Shown here piece by piece: positions 16,929 to 26,003 of a stretch of 64,000 nucleotides of DNA (positions are counted from its first letter, which is position 1; each line of letters begins with the position of its first letter). Source of the DNA: GCA-2731375 sp002731375 (GTDB taxonomy: Bacteria; Pseudomonadota; Alphaproteobacteria; GCA-2731375). The notes under the pieces were generated by a model. It had not been told where the DNA came from. It did no database searches and saw only the letters and a program-made list of their open reading frames with translations. The position numbers were made by a program, and so were the translations under genes. Where the stretch lies: assembly GCA_030752605.1 (NCBI GenBank), contig JASMDX010000049.1:62001-126000 (forward strand), written 5' to 3'.

Positions 16929-17831
16929 ATGAATACGGATACCATTGGCTTCATCGGCCTTGGCGTTATGGGCGAGCCCATGTGCCACAATCTGCATAAA
17001 AAATCCGGGAAATCCGTTATTGCCTGCGATATCGACCCCGCCCCCCTGCACCGTGCGCGGGAGGTCGGTCTGGAGGCAAGCGACAGCCTGGAGCAGATCG
17101 CGCGGCGCTGTGGCACGATCTTTATTTCCATGCCCTCCGGCGTGCAGTTGGAACAGGTTTGCGGCAGCCTGATGCCCCATATGACGCCGGGCCAGACGAT
17201 TGTCGATACCACCACCGCGCCAGTCGCCCTGACCAAGGAACTGGCAGCGAAATTTCAGGCCAAGGGCATCGATTACGCCGACGCCCCCATCGCGCGGACC
17301 CGCCAGGCGGCCCGCGACGGTACCCTGGCGGTCATGGTCGGTGCCTCGGCGGAGGTTTTCGCACGGGTGGAGCCCATGATCGCCTGTTATGCCAACGTTA
17401 TCACCCTTTGTGGCGATGTGGGCAGCGGCCAAGTGGTGAAGATCCTCAACAACATGATCGTGGCTGAAACCGTCAACGCGGTGGCCGAGGCATTGACCAT
17501 CGGACGGCGCGCCGGTTTAGACGGTGCCCTGTTGCTGGATACCTTGGCCAAGGGTTCCGCCGATAGCTTCGTGTTGCGCAATCATGGCGTCAACGCCATG
17601 CTGCCTGGGGTCTTTCCCCTACGTGCATTTTCTGTCAACTATATGTTGAAAGATATGGGTTATGCCATTGATCTGGCGGACGAAACCGGCGTTGAGATCA
17701 AGGGCGCCAAAACCACCGAGGATATTTTGAAAGAAGCCGCCACCAAGGGCGTGCTGGCTGATGCGTACTGGCCGGCCCTGCTGGCCGTGATCGACCCCAC
17801 CATGGAACCTGAAACCCCCGACGGTGACTAA
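16929..17831 (+). CDS. NAD(P)-dependent beta-hydroxyacid dehydrogenase (3-hydroxyisobutyrate dehydrogenase family)
   Basis: The 300-residue protein has a Rossmann GLGVMG at 11-15, the conserved STMP-like hinge (ISMPSG), and catalytic Lys171 with Asn174/175 in GQVVKILNN. The usual substrate motif DAPVSGG is replaced by DAPIARTRQAA, seen in branches that act on substrates other than 3-hydroxyisobutyrate, so the exact substrate is open. ATG 16929 follows GGAGG. The gene lies 16 bp after the TcuA-like gene and 5 bp before the crotonase, clearly one operon. Confidence 0.85.
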   Translation: MNTDTIGFIGLGVMGEPMCHNLHKKSGKSVIACDIDPAPLHRAREVGLEASDSLEQIARRCGTIFISMPSGVQLEQVCGSLMPHMTPGQTIVDTTTAPVALTKELAAKFQAKGIDYADAPIARTRQAARDGTLAVMVGASAEVFARVEPMIACYANVITLCGDVGSGQVVKILNNMIVAETVNAVAEALTIGRRAGLDGALLLDTLAKGSADSFVLRNHGVNAMLPGVFPLRAFSVNYMLKDMGYAIDLADETGVEIKGAKTTEDILKEAATKGVLADAYWPALLAVIDPTMEPETPDGD

Positions 17832-17836
17832 TTGCA

Positions 17837-18715
17837 ATGTCCGATCTGCCCTCCTACGAGACCATAACTTACACATCGCCTAGCGCCGGCGTGGCACGGA
17901 TCACCCTGAACAGGCCCGAGATGCGCAACGCCCAGGACCTGCAGATGACCTATGATTTGAACGACGCCTTTGAACGGGCGGCAGAGAACGAAGCCATCAA
18001 GGTCATCATCCTAGCCGGCGCGGACCCGCATTTCAGCGCCGGCCATGATCTTTCGGGCAAGAGCAGCAAGACCTGGGAGGATTTTTCTCAAGTCACCGCC
18101 TGGGGCAGTTTCGATCCGCCGGGCGCCGAAGGGCGCTATGCCCGCGAGAGCGAGATTTATCTGGGCATGACGGAGCGTTGGCGCAACGTGCCCAAGCCAA
18201 CCATTGCTGCCGTCCAGGGGAAATGTATCGCCGGCGGCCTAATGCTGGCCTGGGCCTGCGACATCATCATCGCCTCGGAGGATGCCGAGTTCCGCGACCC
18301 GGTGGTTGAAATGGGCGTTTGCGGCGTCGAATTCTTCGCCCACCCCTGGGAATTGGGTCCACGCAAGGCCAAGGAATTACTGTTTACCGCCGATTGGCTA
18401 AGCGCGGAGGAAGCCAAACAACTGGGTATGGTCAATCAGGTCGTGCTCCGTGAAGAGCTGTCGGACAGCGCTCTGGCCATGGCTGAACGGATCGCCAAGA
18501 AGCCTCTGTTTGCGCTCAAACTCACCAAGGAAGCGGTCAATCAGACCCAGGATGCCATGGGCCGTCCCACGGCGATGTCCGGGGTGTTTTCCCTGCATCA
18601 GCTTTGTCACAGCCATAATATGCAGGTCCATGGCATTCCCATGGATCCAAACGGGCTGCCCGAAAGCATGCGTGGCCGCTTCGTGAAAAAGCCGGACCCG
18701 GAAGCTGCGGACTGA
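17837..18715 (+). CDS. Crotonase superfamily protein lacking both hydratase glutamates
   Basis: The 292-residue protein has the crotonase core: NRPEMRNAQ near residue 25, oxyanion-hole segments FSAGHDLSG (66-74) and CIAGG (130-134). At the places of rat enoyl-CoA hydratase Glu144 and Glu164 it has Met136 (AGGLMLA) and Val156 (RDPVVEMG). It is therefore unlikely to be a simple hydratase and may be an isomerase, hydrolase, decarboxylase or C-C lyase using other residues (Asp154 and Glu158 are near). It also carries an insert with an aromatic stretch (TWEDFSQVTAWGSFDPP) and an extended C-terminus. Third gene of the operon. Automatic 'enoyl-CoA hydratase' naming would overstate what is visible. 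Confidence 0.8.
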   Translation: MSDLPSYETITYTSPSAGVARITLNRPEMRNAQDLQMTYDLNDAFERAAENEAIKVIILAGADPHFSAGHDLSGKSSKTWEDFSQVTAWGSFDPPGAEGRYARESEIYLGMTERWRNVPKPTIAAVQGKCIAGGLMLAWACDIIIASEDAEFRDPVVEMGVCGVEFFAHPWELGPRKAKELLFTADWLSAEEAKQLGMVNQVVLREELSDSALAMAERIAKKPLFALKLTKEAVNQTQDAMGRPTAMSGVFSLHQLCHSHNMQVHGIPMDPNGLPESMRGRFVKKPDPEAAD

Positions 18716-18776
18716 GCCAACCATCCGAAACCGCGCCAAGATTGTCGGCCGCCCCGCAAATACAGAGTGACGGATG

Positions 18777-19006
18777 GAGCGCCTTGGCAAGACGCTTGAA
18801 AGCCCGCTCCCGGTTGAACTACGCAAACGTTTCGCCGAGGGCTGCCAGCGTTCCCTAAAAGAAGGCCGCCTGTCCCCGCCGAAGGCAGCTATCGCAATGA
18901 GGCTGACCGCGAGGTTCTATTTCGCTGCATCATGATGCCGGTGCGGACCATGAACGATGCGGTCGATTTCGTCTACGGCGCCTATTCTCATCGAATAGCC
19001 ACCTAA
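18777..19006 (+). pseudogene. Residual PAS-domain (PAS_5-like) protein with frameshift
   Basis: One frame encodes ERLGKTLESPLPVELRKRF and continues to KEGRLSP. After a frameshift near 18870 the next frame encodes EGSYRNEADREVLFRCIMM and PVRTMNDAVDFVYGAYSH before a TAA at 19006. The order and the R-C-I-M-M-P-V strand fit the end of the short alphaproteobacterial PAS_5 proteins. There is no start codon or N-terminal half, so this is a remnant. It fills most of the 378-bp spacer between the crotonase and selA genes. Confidence 0.6.
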
Positions 19007-19093
19007 TTAATTTTCAACCGGCGTTGACCGCCGCCCCCCATGGGCCTAGCTTCGTTGCCTTCGTAAAGGCAGAAAAAACGGCGCCAGACATCT
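19007..19093 (+). promoter_or_regulatory. selA leader with a short hairpin
   Basis: The 87-bp leader contains TTGACC at 19024-19029, a 17-bp spacer and a weak TAGCTT at 19047. It also has a perfect 6-bp stem with a 4-base loop (TGCCTT-CGTA-AAGGCA) at 19056-19071, about 22 bases before the selA ATG. In E. coli a SECIS-like hairpin in the selAB leader binds SelB and dampens expression; whether this hairpin does the same is inference. The promoter call is weak. Confidence 0.3.
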
Positions 19094-20563
19094 ATGCCCA
19101 CTCTAAAACCTAATCCAGATACCGTTGCGCACCAGAAAAGTCGGTGCGATGACAAGCATCCACAACAGGAAATTCCGTCACTGGACCGTCTGTTGCGCGC
19201 GCCTGAATTGCAACAATTGCAAGCACGGGCGGGCCGTCAATTGGTGCTGGAGGAGGCCCGCGCCGAGCTGACCCAACTGCGCCAGCGGTTGAGCGGCACC
19301 AACGCCAATAGTACAGAAGAGACCAGCCTGGACCATCTGGCGGCCCAGATTGAGGCCCGCGTGGGGGCGGCTCTACGGATGTCCTTGCGGCCCGTATTCA
19401 ATCTAACGGGCACCGTTCTGCATACCAATCTGGGTCGCGCGCCGCTGGCGGAAGAGGCGATCGAAGCCATGGCAAAGGCAGCGCGTGGTGCCGTCAATGT
19501 GGAATTTGACCTCGCCAAAGGCCGGCGCGGCGACCGGGATGATCATGTGGAGGACTGGCTGTGCCGCCTGACCGGGGCAGAGGCCGCGACCGTGGTCAAC
19601 AACAACGCAGCTGCCGTCCTGTTGCTGCTCAACACCCTGGCTAACCGCAGGGAGGTGCCTGTTTCACGCGGCGAATTGATCGAAATTGGCGGCGCCTTTC
19701 GAATTCCGAATATTATGCGCCGGGCGGGTTGCCGCCTGGTCGAAGTTGGCACCACGAACCGCACCCATTTGCGTGATTTCACCGAAGCCCTGACCTCGCG
19801 CACCGGCTGTTTGATGAAGGTTCATACCTCAAACTACATCGTGCAGGGCTTCACGGCGGAGGTCAGCGACGAAGATCTCGCCGGCCTGGCTCACGAAAAT
19901 GACCTGCCCTATATGGTCGATTTAGGCGCCGGCGCGCTGATCGACATGGCGGCCCTGGGCCTGCCATACGAAACCACGGTCAGCGAAACCCTGGCAAAGG
20001 GTGCCGATTTGGTTAGCTTTTCCGGAGACAAGCTTTTGGGCGGGCCACAGGCCGGCCTAATCGCCGGACGCGCGGATTTGATCGCCAAGATCAAGAAAAA
20101 CCCCATGAAACGGGCCCTTCGGGTGGATAAAGTAACCATGGCGGCCCTAGCCGCGACCCTGCGCCTGTATGCCCAACCTGACACCCTGCGGGCCAAACTG
20201 CCAACCTTGCGCTTATTGAGCCGGCCCGTGGCCGAAATCCAGGCCATGGCGGAGCGGATCGCGCCTGCGTTGCGGCTAACCTTGGGCGATGGCTTCCAAG
20301 TCACGATCACGCCGAGCAAGGGACAAATCGGCAGCGGTTCGTTGCCAGTTGAAAGCTTGCAAAGCGTGGCCCTGGCGTTGCGGCCCTGCACCACGAAGGG
20401 CAGCGGTGCTGCCTTGAAACGGTTGGCAGCGGCGTTTCGCACCCTGCCCCGACCGGTCCTGGGCCGGATTACAGATGACGCCTTGCATTTCGATCTTCGC
20501 TGCCTGGAGGATGGCGGGGACGAGGCGGCCTGGTTGGCGCAAATAGCGGATTTAAGGCCATGA
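19094..20563 (+). CDS. selA: L-seryl-tRNA(Sec) selenium transferase SelA
   Basis: The 489-residue PLP enzyme converts seryl-tRNA(Sec) to selenocysteyl-tRNA(Sec) with selenophosphate. Diagnostic segments are FNLTGTVLHTNLGRAPL, AATVVNNNAAAVLLLL, VEVGTTNRTHLRDF, and SFSGDKLLGGPQAG with the PLP lysine at residue 313. It is slightly longer than the E. coli protein because of a charged N-terminus. It overlaps selB by four bases (ATGA), the common selAB operon arrangement. I found neither selC nor selD in the window. Confidence 0.96.
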   Translation: MPTLKPNPDTVAHQKSRCDDKHPQQEIPSLDRLLRAPELQQLQARAGRQLVLEEARAELTQLRQRLSGTNANSTEETSLDHLAAQIEARVGAALRMSLRPVFNLTGTVLHTNLGRAPLAEEAIEAMAKAARGAVNVEFDLAKGRRGDRDDHVEDWLCRLTGAEAATVVNNNAAAVLLLLNTLANRREVPVSRGELIEIGGAFRIPNIMRRAGCRLVEVGTTNRTHLRDFTEALTSRTGCLMKVHTSNYIVQGFTAEVSDEDLAGLAHENDLPYMVDLGAGALIDMAALGLPYETTVSETLAKGADLVSFSGDKLLGGPQAGLIAGRADLIAKIKKNPMKRALRVDKVTMAALAATLRLYAQPDTLRAKLPTLRLLSRPVAEIQAMAERIAPALRLTLGDGFQVTITPSKGQIGSGSLPVESLQSVALALRPCTTKGSGAALKRLAAAFRTLPRPVLGRITDDALHFDLRCLEDGGDEAAWLAQIADLRP

Positions 20564-22509
20564 TCATCGCCACCGCCGGCCATGTTGATCATGGCAAGAC
20601 CACTTTGGTGCGAGCTCTAACGGGGGTCGATACGGATCGTCTGCCGGAAGAGAAAAAACGCGGCCTGACCATCGATATCGGCTTTGCCTATCACGAAATC
20701 GATAGCGGGACGGACCATAAGGTGGTCATGGGCTTTGTCGATGTGCCGGGCCACGACCGCTTTATCAAAAACATGCTGGCGGGCGTCGCCACGATAGATT
20801 TCGTCCTGCTGGTAGTCGCCGCTGACGATGGCGTGATGCCTCAGACGGAAGAGCATTTGGCCATCCTTGGTCTGTTGGGCATCCAGCAAGGCGCCGTGGC
20901 CATTACCAAAATTGATCGGACGACGCCCGAGCGCGTGGCTCAGGTTGAGGCCGAGGTTGCCGCCTTGCTGACGCCGACGCCCTTGGCAGGCGTACCCACG
21001 TTCTCGGTTTCAGGCGAGCTTGGCACCGGTATGGATGCGTTGCGCCAGCATTTGGAAGCGGCCGCCCGCAACCATGCCGACCGCGCGGTGAACGGTCAGT
21101 TTCGCCTCTCTATCGACCGCGCCTTCACGGTTTCCGGCGCCGGCCTGATCGTCACAGGGGCGGTGTTTTCCGGTCAGGTTGCGGTCGGCGACCGTCTGAT
21201 CCTGGCGGCCCGGGATAGAGCCGAGCCGATCGAGGCGCGGGTGCGCGGCCTGCGCGCCTTGGACCGTGAGGCCGAGTTGGGCCGGGCCGGGCAACGTTGC
21301 GCCATCAATATCGCAGGTGGCGAACTGCATCAATCGCTTGTCAGCCGGGGTGATTGGCTATTGTCAGAAGCGATTTACGCGCCGGTGCACAAGTTCGATG
21401 CCCGGATCCGGGTGCTGAACAGTGAAAGCCGGCCATTGGGCCATTGGACGCCAGTGCATCTGCATCTAGCCGCCGCTGATATCACCGGACGCATCGCGGT
21501 TTTGGGCGAACGGCGCATTGCGCCCGGTGAAGATGCCCTGGCACAACTGGTATTGGATAGCCCAATAGGCGCCCTGTTCGGGGATCATTTCGTTTTGCGC
21601 GATCAATCCGCCCAACGCACCATCGCGGGCGGGATCGTCATTGATCCGTTCCCTCCCCGGCGCGGCCGTGCCCAGCCGGCGCGCCTAGCGATGTTGCGGG
21701 CCATGGAGGCGGAAGCGTCGGCCGAAGCCCTGGCGGCCATGGTTGCGGCCGCGGAAAATGGCGTCAATCTGCACCAATTCGTACAAACCCGCAATCTGAC
21801 CCAGGCGGAAGCAGAACATCTGCGGCAGATTGACGGGCAGGTCCTACTGGCCGCCAATGACGATGACTTGGTGCTATCCCTTGAGCACTGGCGTCGTATC
21901 AAACAAGGGATCCTTGATACCCTGGCCACCTGGCACAAGAAACAACCCGAGGCCGTGGGCCCCAACGATAATGCCCTGCGCGCGGCCATGACATCGCCGC
22001 CCAGTCCCATTCTGCTGGCGGCTTCAATCGCGCATCTGATCGACGGGCGGACGATTATCCGCGACGGTATCTCGTTGCGCCTGCCCAGCCATGCACCGCG
22101 TCCCTCGGACGCGGATCTGGAATTATGGAAACAGGTTTCGCTAATCCTGGAAGAAGGCGGCATTCGCCCGCCCAGAGTGCGCGAGGTGGCGGAGGAATTG
22201 AAGATAGATCCTGCCCGCCTGGAAGCTTTCCTAAAACGCTGCGCCCGCCAGGGCCGCCTGATGGCCGTGGCGCCGAACAGATTTTTCCCGCCCGCCGCGG
22301 TCTGGCGATTGGCGGCGGTGGTTGAAAGGTTAAGCGCGGCAGTGGGCGAGGAAGGTTTCACCGCCGCCGCCTTCAAGAATGACACCGGTATTGGCCGCAA
22401 CGTGGCAATCGAGGTGCTGGAATTCTTCGACACCGCCGGCTTGACCCAGCGCCAGGGCAACACCCGGCGACTGCGCCGCCCGGCAGCGGAAGTCTTTGGC
22501 GACGCCTGA
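20560..22509 (+). CDS. selB: Selenocysteine-specific elongation factor SelB
   Basis: The 649-residue translational GTPase delivers Sec-tRNA(Sec) to UGA codons marked by a SECIS element. The G domain shows GHVDHGKT at 7-14, DVPGHD at 61-66 and a TKID motif. EF-Tu-like domains 2 and 3 follow to about residue 350. The C-terminal 250 residues form winged-helix repeats that bind SECIS RNA (for example IRPPRVREVAEELKIDPARL). The start overlaps the selA stop. No selenoprotein gene with a convincing in-frame UGA is adjacent, so its clients must be elsewhere. Confidence 0.96.
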   Translation: MIIATAGHVDHGKTTLVRALTGVDTDRLPEEKKRGLTIDIGFAYHEIDSGTDHKVVMGFVDVPGHDRFIKNMLAGVATIDFVLLVVAADDGVMPQTEEHLAILGLLGIQQGAVAITKIDRTTPERVAQVEAEVAALLTPTPLAGVPTFSVSGELGTGMDALRQHLEAAARNHADRAVNGQFRLSIDRAFTVSGAGLIVTGAVFSGQVAVGDRLILAARDRAEPIEARVRGLRALDREAELGRAGQRCAINIAGGELHQSLVSRGDWLLSEAIYAPVHKFDARIRVLNSESRPLGHWTPVHLHLAAADITGRIAVLGERRIAPGEDALAQLVLDSPIGALFGDHFVLRDQSAQRTIAGGIVIDPFPPRRGRAQPARLAMLRAMEAEASAEALAAMVAAAENGVNLHQFVQTRNLTQAEAEHLRQIDGQVLLAANDDDLVLSLEHWRRIKQGILDTLATWHKKQPEAVGPNDNALRAAMTSPPSPILLAASIAHLIDGRTIIRDGISLRLPSHAPRPSDADLELWKQVSLILEEGGIRPPRVREVAEELKIDPARLEAFLKRCARQGRLMAVAPNRFFPPAAVWRLAAVVERLSAAVGEEGFTAAAFKNDTGIGRNVAIEVLEFFDTAGLTQRQGNTRRLRRPAAEVFGDA

Positions 22510-23062
22510 TCGGGATCATTATTCAAAAATGCGGCGTTAATGCGCCCATGCGGTGCGGCCGATTCGCCGCCCCATGGCCAGTCCTCCAATATGACACGGG
22601 CTTCGATCAAGCCGGCGCCCTTACAGGATCTACGCGCGGCTAAACAAGCAGGTTAGCGTTTGCATCTTAAGTCGCTAGGAGAATGGTGTTTCTCAGGCCC
22701 CACGAATCCTGCCCGAAACGGTAGCGAAAGGGTTTACCGTGCCCATAATGCATGAGCCGTTTGTTAACCGTTTTCTTTCACATTCCATTCATACCCTGTG
22801 AATTAGTCATGGATAAGCCAACACGCAACGTGCCCCGCGGTCCCTGTCTGCGGCTGCCCCTACGCACTCTGGATTATGCCCTGAAGGATCAGCCCTGAAA
22901 AGTCAGGTTTTGGAAGATCAGGCCAACGTCATCCAACGGCATATCGAAACCCTGCTTAGGGAGATCCGTCTAGCGACGCGTCTTCATAGGCCCCGGGCCA
23001 AAAAAGGCCTGCTAAAAGGCCGCGCTCTTTTCACGATCCCATTCCTGTTCCCGGCAGGCGGT
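22510..23062. other. 553-bp spacer with no supported gene
   Basis: No conserved gene, tRNA or remnant is recognised. A selC tRNA was looked for and not seen. A 29-codon frame (22809-22898) and a longer frame from about 22817 to 23227 exist, but neither has a ribosome binding site, family resemblance or matching codon use. An AT-richer stretch at 22740-22805 (GTTTGTTAACCGTTTTC) may be an old promoter. A hairpin near 23006 may terminate the minus-strand ligase gene. Confidence 0.4.
23000..23021 (-). terminator. Possible intrinsic terminator of the ligase gene at 23063
   Basis: Read on the minus strand, this is GGCC-TTTTAGCA-GGCC followed by six T residues, 42 bp after the ligase stop. The stem is only four base pairs, with a possible A/T extension, so the call is weak. 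Confidence 0.3.
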
Positions 23063-24592
23063 TTAGATTTGCCGGCCAGCCCGCTCCCAATAAGGTTGAC
23101 GCAGCTTTCGTTTAAAAATTTTTCCCGTATCTTCGCGCGGCATGGCGTCATGAAACGTTACCTCGCGCGGGATTTTATAGGCCGAAATATGCTGGCCCAG
23201 ATATTCCCGTACCGCCTCCACCAATAATGTCTCTCCGGGTTGTGGTTCGATCGCGGCCGCGACGCTTTCACCGAATTCATCATGAGGAATGCCAAATACA
23301 GCGCAATCCTGCACGCCGGGCATCTCATGTAACGCCGCCTCGATCTCGGCAGGGTAGATGTTTACGCCGCCCGAGATGATCATGTCGCGCTTGCGGTCGT
23401 TCAGGAACAGGTAGCCATCCTCGTCAATGTAGCCAACGTCGCCATTCGTGACCATGCCGTCGCGTTCGATCTCGGCCCGCTTATCATCTTTGTTATGATA
23501 GGTGAAATCGGAAAGATTTGGCATGGTCATATAGATTTCGCCACTTTCCCCCCGGCCCAGAACCTTGCCGTCATCGTCATAAATGCGCACCACAGTGTCC
23601 TCCTGGGGTCGGCCCACTGTGCCGGGTTTGGCCAGGGCATCGGCGCTGGAGGCAACGGAGACGATGCCGGCCTCGGTGGAGCCGTAATATTCGAAGATTA
23701 CCTCACCCCACCATTCGATCATCTTGGTCTTGGCCTCGGGCGGACAGGGTGCCGCGCCATGGATCACATGCACCAACGATGATAAGTCGTATTTGGCTTT
23801 AATCTCGTCCGGCAGACGCAGCATGCGCATGAACATGGTAGGCACCACGTGCATATGGCTGATCTTGTGCTCATGGACGGCTCGCAGCAGGCCTTCGGGA
23901 TCGAAACGCGGCAACAGATGAATATCGTTACCAAGGGCCATGGCGATGGAAGCATAGGCGCCCGGAGCGGAGTGGTACATCGGCCCGGTCATGGCGCATA
24001 CACCACCCATCCCAATGCCGAACGACCGCATGGCCAATTCCCCCAATCGGGCCTGGTTCTCAGGCGAGGTGGGTTCCCGGCGCACGCCCTTTGGATTGCC
24101 TGTGGTACCCGAGGTATAGATCATGCTACCCCGCTGCAGGGGCGGCGCTCCGGTCCAAGGCTGGAAACCATCGCGCCAGATTTCATAGTCCGTCATACCA
24201 GCCGCCACCGCCTGATTTTCCGGCGGTATACTGTAAGCATCGGCGATTTCGGGCGGCGTGGCGCAAACCAGAACGGAGATACCGCCGGGCACCTCGGAGG
24301 CGATGGCGGGCAGCAGATCCGCATGCACCACGACCGCCTTGGCGCCGGAGTCCGAGAGCACATACCCCGCTTCCTCCGCCGTGGCATGCCAATTGACCGG
24401 GACCGCATAGGCGCCGATCAGATTGCCAGCAATCTTGGTTTCCAACATGGCTATATCATTGCGCATGACAGTAGCGAAACTGTTGCCATCACCAACTCCG
24501 AGGGACACTAGCCCAGCCGCCAGCTTGGCACCATTCAGCGCCACCTCTTCCATGGCCACCTTCCGGTCGCCGCTATAAACGTAATAGGTCAT
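23063..24592 (-). CDS. Acyl-CoA synthetase (AMP-binding, ANL superfamily)
   Basis: The 509-residue ligase activates a carboxylic acid to its acyl-AMP and then its CoA thioester. Motifs: MIYTSGTTGNPKG (P-loop), YGSTEAG, GDVGYIDEDGYLFLNDRKRD, the hinge IISGGVNIYPAEIE, and a C-terminal Lys in PREDTGKIFKRKL. ATG 24592 is preferred, but GTG 24607, which overlaps the upstream stop as TAGTG, is possible and would suggest coupling to the dehydrogenase gene. One of three AMP-dependent ligases within 10 kb. The acid-binding pocket cannot be read to a substrate. Confidence 0.85.
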   Translation of the reverse strand: MTYYVYSGDRKVAMEEVALNGAKLAAGLVSLGVGDGNSFATVMRNDIAMLETKIAGNLIGAYAVPVNWHATAEEAGYVLSDSGAKAVVVHADLLPAIASEVPGGISVLVCATPPEIADAYSIPPENQAVAAGMTDYEIWRDGFQPWTGAPPLQRGSMIYTSGTTGNPKGVRREPTSPENQARLGELAMRSFGIGMGGVCAMTGPMYHSAPGAYASIAMALGNDIHLLPRFDPEGLLRAVHEHKISHMHVVPTMFMRMLRLPDEIKAKYDLSSLVHVIHGAAPCPPEAKTKMIEWWGEVIFEYYGSTEAGIVSVASSADALAKPGTVGRPQEDTVVRIYDDDGKVLGRGESGEIYMTMPNLSDFTYHNKDDKRAEIERDGMVTNGDVGYIDEDGYLFLNDRKRDMIISGGVNIYPAEIEAALHEMPGVQDCAVFGIPHDEFGESVAAAIEPQPGETLLVEAVREYLGQHISAYKIPREVTFHDAMPREDTGKIFKRKLRQPYWERAGRQI

Positions 24593-24606
24593 GGCTTTCC
24601 AACCCA

Positions 24607-25518
24607 CTATTGCTGATCTGTCTCTGCTTTCAATTGTTCAGCGAATATCCGCACGGTTTCAGCCAACGTCCGGTCGGTATCGATGGTTTCGCGGGTTTCC
24701 GCCGCCAGAGGAGTGGCCGCCATCAATTTCAGCATCCACGCAGCGCCACGATGGAAATCGCCGGTTACGCCGGCCCCTTCCATGGTCTCGGCGATCTCGT
24801 CCATCTCCGGCCACCAGCGTTCGGAATCCGCTGGCAGGCGGGAAATCCCGGTTTGCAGATATTTCCAGGTATCGCCCTGACTAAACGCCAGTTCCGCGCC
24901 CAATTCATCAAGCAGATCCAAGGATTGCGCCGCCGTCGCAATAGCTGAAAAAAGCGAGAACCGGCCCTTGTTGAGGCCGCTATAGAGCATCTTGAGGGCC
25001 GAGGCACGGCCGACTTCGACGCCCACAACCTGTAACTTTATGCCCTCCACGGCCAGCGCCTCCGCCGGGGCCAAATTGGGTCCGGAGACGTAGAACCGCG
25101 TTGGCTGCGGTCCCTTGCCGGGCGCCCAGCCGATAATGCCGCAGTCTATGTAGGGCGCACCTGAGCCGTTATTGGCAGACGCCATGATTTCGGCGATTTT
25201 ACCACTTGATGCGGGTGAAATAGCATTGCAATCCATAAAGACCGGAAAACTATCCGTCCGCGTCATCGCCGCCACAACCTCCCCCGCCAAGCCGATGGCG
25301 GAGGAGGGCGGCAGGATAGACAGGATCAAGGCCGCCTCCCCCACCACGGCATCAAGATCCGGCAAATTACGAAAACCGCCACGTTCCGCCCGCACCTTAC
25401 TCTCGGCACTCCGCCCAGCCAGACAGGTGACCACGTCATGGCCGGCATTGTGCAAGACCTGGCCGACGCCGCCGCCCATGTCACCCGGTGCGATGATCGC
25501 GATGGTTTGTGAATTCAT
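24607..25518 (-). CDS. 6-phosphogluconate dehydrogenase-like NAD-binding protein with DUF1932 C-terminus
   Basis: The 303-residue protein has an N-terminal Rossmann domain (IAIIAPGDMGGGVGQVL), in which the usual GLGxMG is APGDMGGG, and an all-helical C-terminal half of the DUF1932 type (ALKMLYSGLNKGRFSLFSAI; Lys and Asn in the catalytic-helix area). DUF1932 proteins belong to the beta-hydroxyacid dehydrogenase superfamily, with few characterised members. The gene directly precedes the acyl-CoA synthetase with a one-base or 14-base gap depending on the ligase start, so the two likely act in one pathway. Confidence 0.78.
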   Translation of the reverse strand: MNSQTIAIIAPGDMGGGVGQVLHNAGHDVVTCLAGRSAESKVRAERGGFRNLPDLDAVVGEAALILSILPPSSAIGLAGEVVAAMTRTDSFPVFMDCNAISPASSGKIAEIMASANNGSGAPYIDCGIIGWAPGKGPQPTRFYVSGPNLAPAEALAVEGIKLQVVGVEVGRASALKMLYSGLNKGRFSLFSAIATAAQSLDLLDELGAELAFSQGDTWKYLQTGISRLPADSERWWPEMDEIAETMEGAGVTGDFHRGAAWMLKLMAATPLAAETRETIDTDRTLAETVRIFAEQLKAETDQQ

Positions 25519-25602
25519 GTGCTTAAGCTACCTTTCATCCCCAACCGGCATTGTAGAGGGTCAGGGCGGAATGGTGAAGGGAGCATGGAGTGAGGTCTGC
25601 CG

Positions 25603-25698
25603 TCAAACCGGATCATCGTCCAATATACAGCGGACCGCCACGGCGAGTGCCCGATCGGTATACGGCTTACTCAACAGGGCTCCCTCGAAATCGATACG
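25603..25698 (-). pseudogene. C-terminal remnant of a response-regulator receiver domain
   Basis: About 31 codons encode FEGALLSKPYTDRALAVAVR and then CILDDDPV, followed by TGA. The L-S-K-P-Y segment is the conserved beta5 lysine-proline of receiver domains, and the following helix matches alpha5. No upstream Asp phospho-acceptor strand is found in any frame, so only the tail survives. Confidence 0.5.
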
Positions 25699-26003
25699 CG
25701 ATATTGTTTCATGACTCCGGGAACTGGAAACGGACTGCGGAGAAGCTAAGGAACCCGCGACACATGAATTATCACCAATTTTTTTGATCACGATGCAAAA
25801 CAAGCTGGTTTAAATCATCGGAACCGAGCTATCCGGTGCCGTAGGGCCAAGGTCTTACCAACGGGCGAATGACGGCCCTATTGAAAAGAATTCGAGCATG
25901 CCGAAAGCGGCTGGATCATCATGCAGCCGTTTGTAGAAGCCCTGCAGCAAGGCGCAAGTGGCGGCCGCAATTGCGGCAATCCAAAATTAGCACGCCCCCC
26001 GCC
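25699..26003. other. Spacer with no supported gene
   Basis: About 305 bp upstream of the receiver remnant and downstream of the ligase stop at 26004. It contains a 14-bp perfect palindrome (GCCGCAATTGCGGC, 25964-25977) without a T-tract, so I do not call it a terminator. Short frames here lack starts and family resemblance; the region may be further decayed sequence. Confidence 0.35.

Noticed and set aside
21603..22610. 335-codon minus-strand frame opposite selB
   Set aside because: Arg/Ser-rich composition typical of antisense frames in GC-rich DNA; selB on the other strand is certain.
22510..23062. Search for selC (tRNA-Sec) next to selB
   Set aside because: No long extra-arm tRNA fold, UCA anticodon context or T-loop consensus was seen.
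22809..23227. Short ORF from ATG 22809 and a longer open frame across 22817-23227, considered as a UGA-containing selenoprotein downstream of selB
   Set aside because: The frame before the TGA at 22896 is not the frame that continues into the longer ORF, there is no family resemblance and no ribosome binding site.
25964..25977. 14-bp perfect palindrome GCCGCAATTGCGGC after the ligase gene
   Set aside because: No T-tract on either strand and no loop, so not called a terminator; could be chance.
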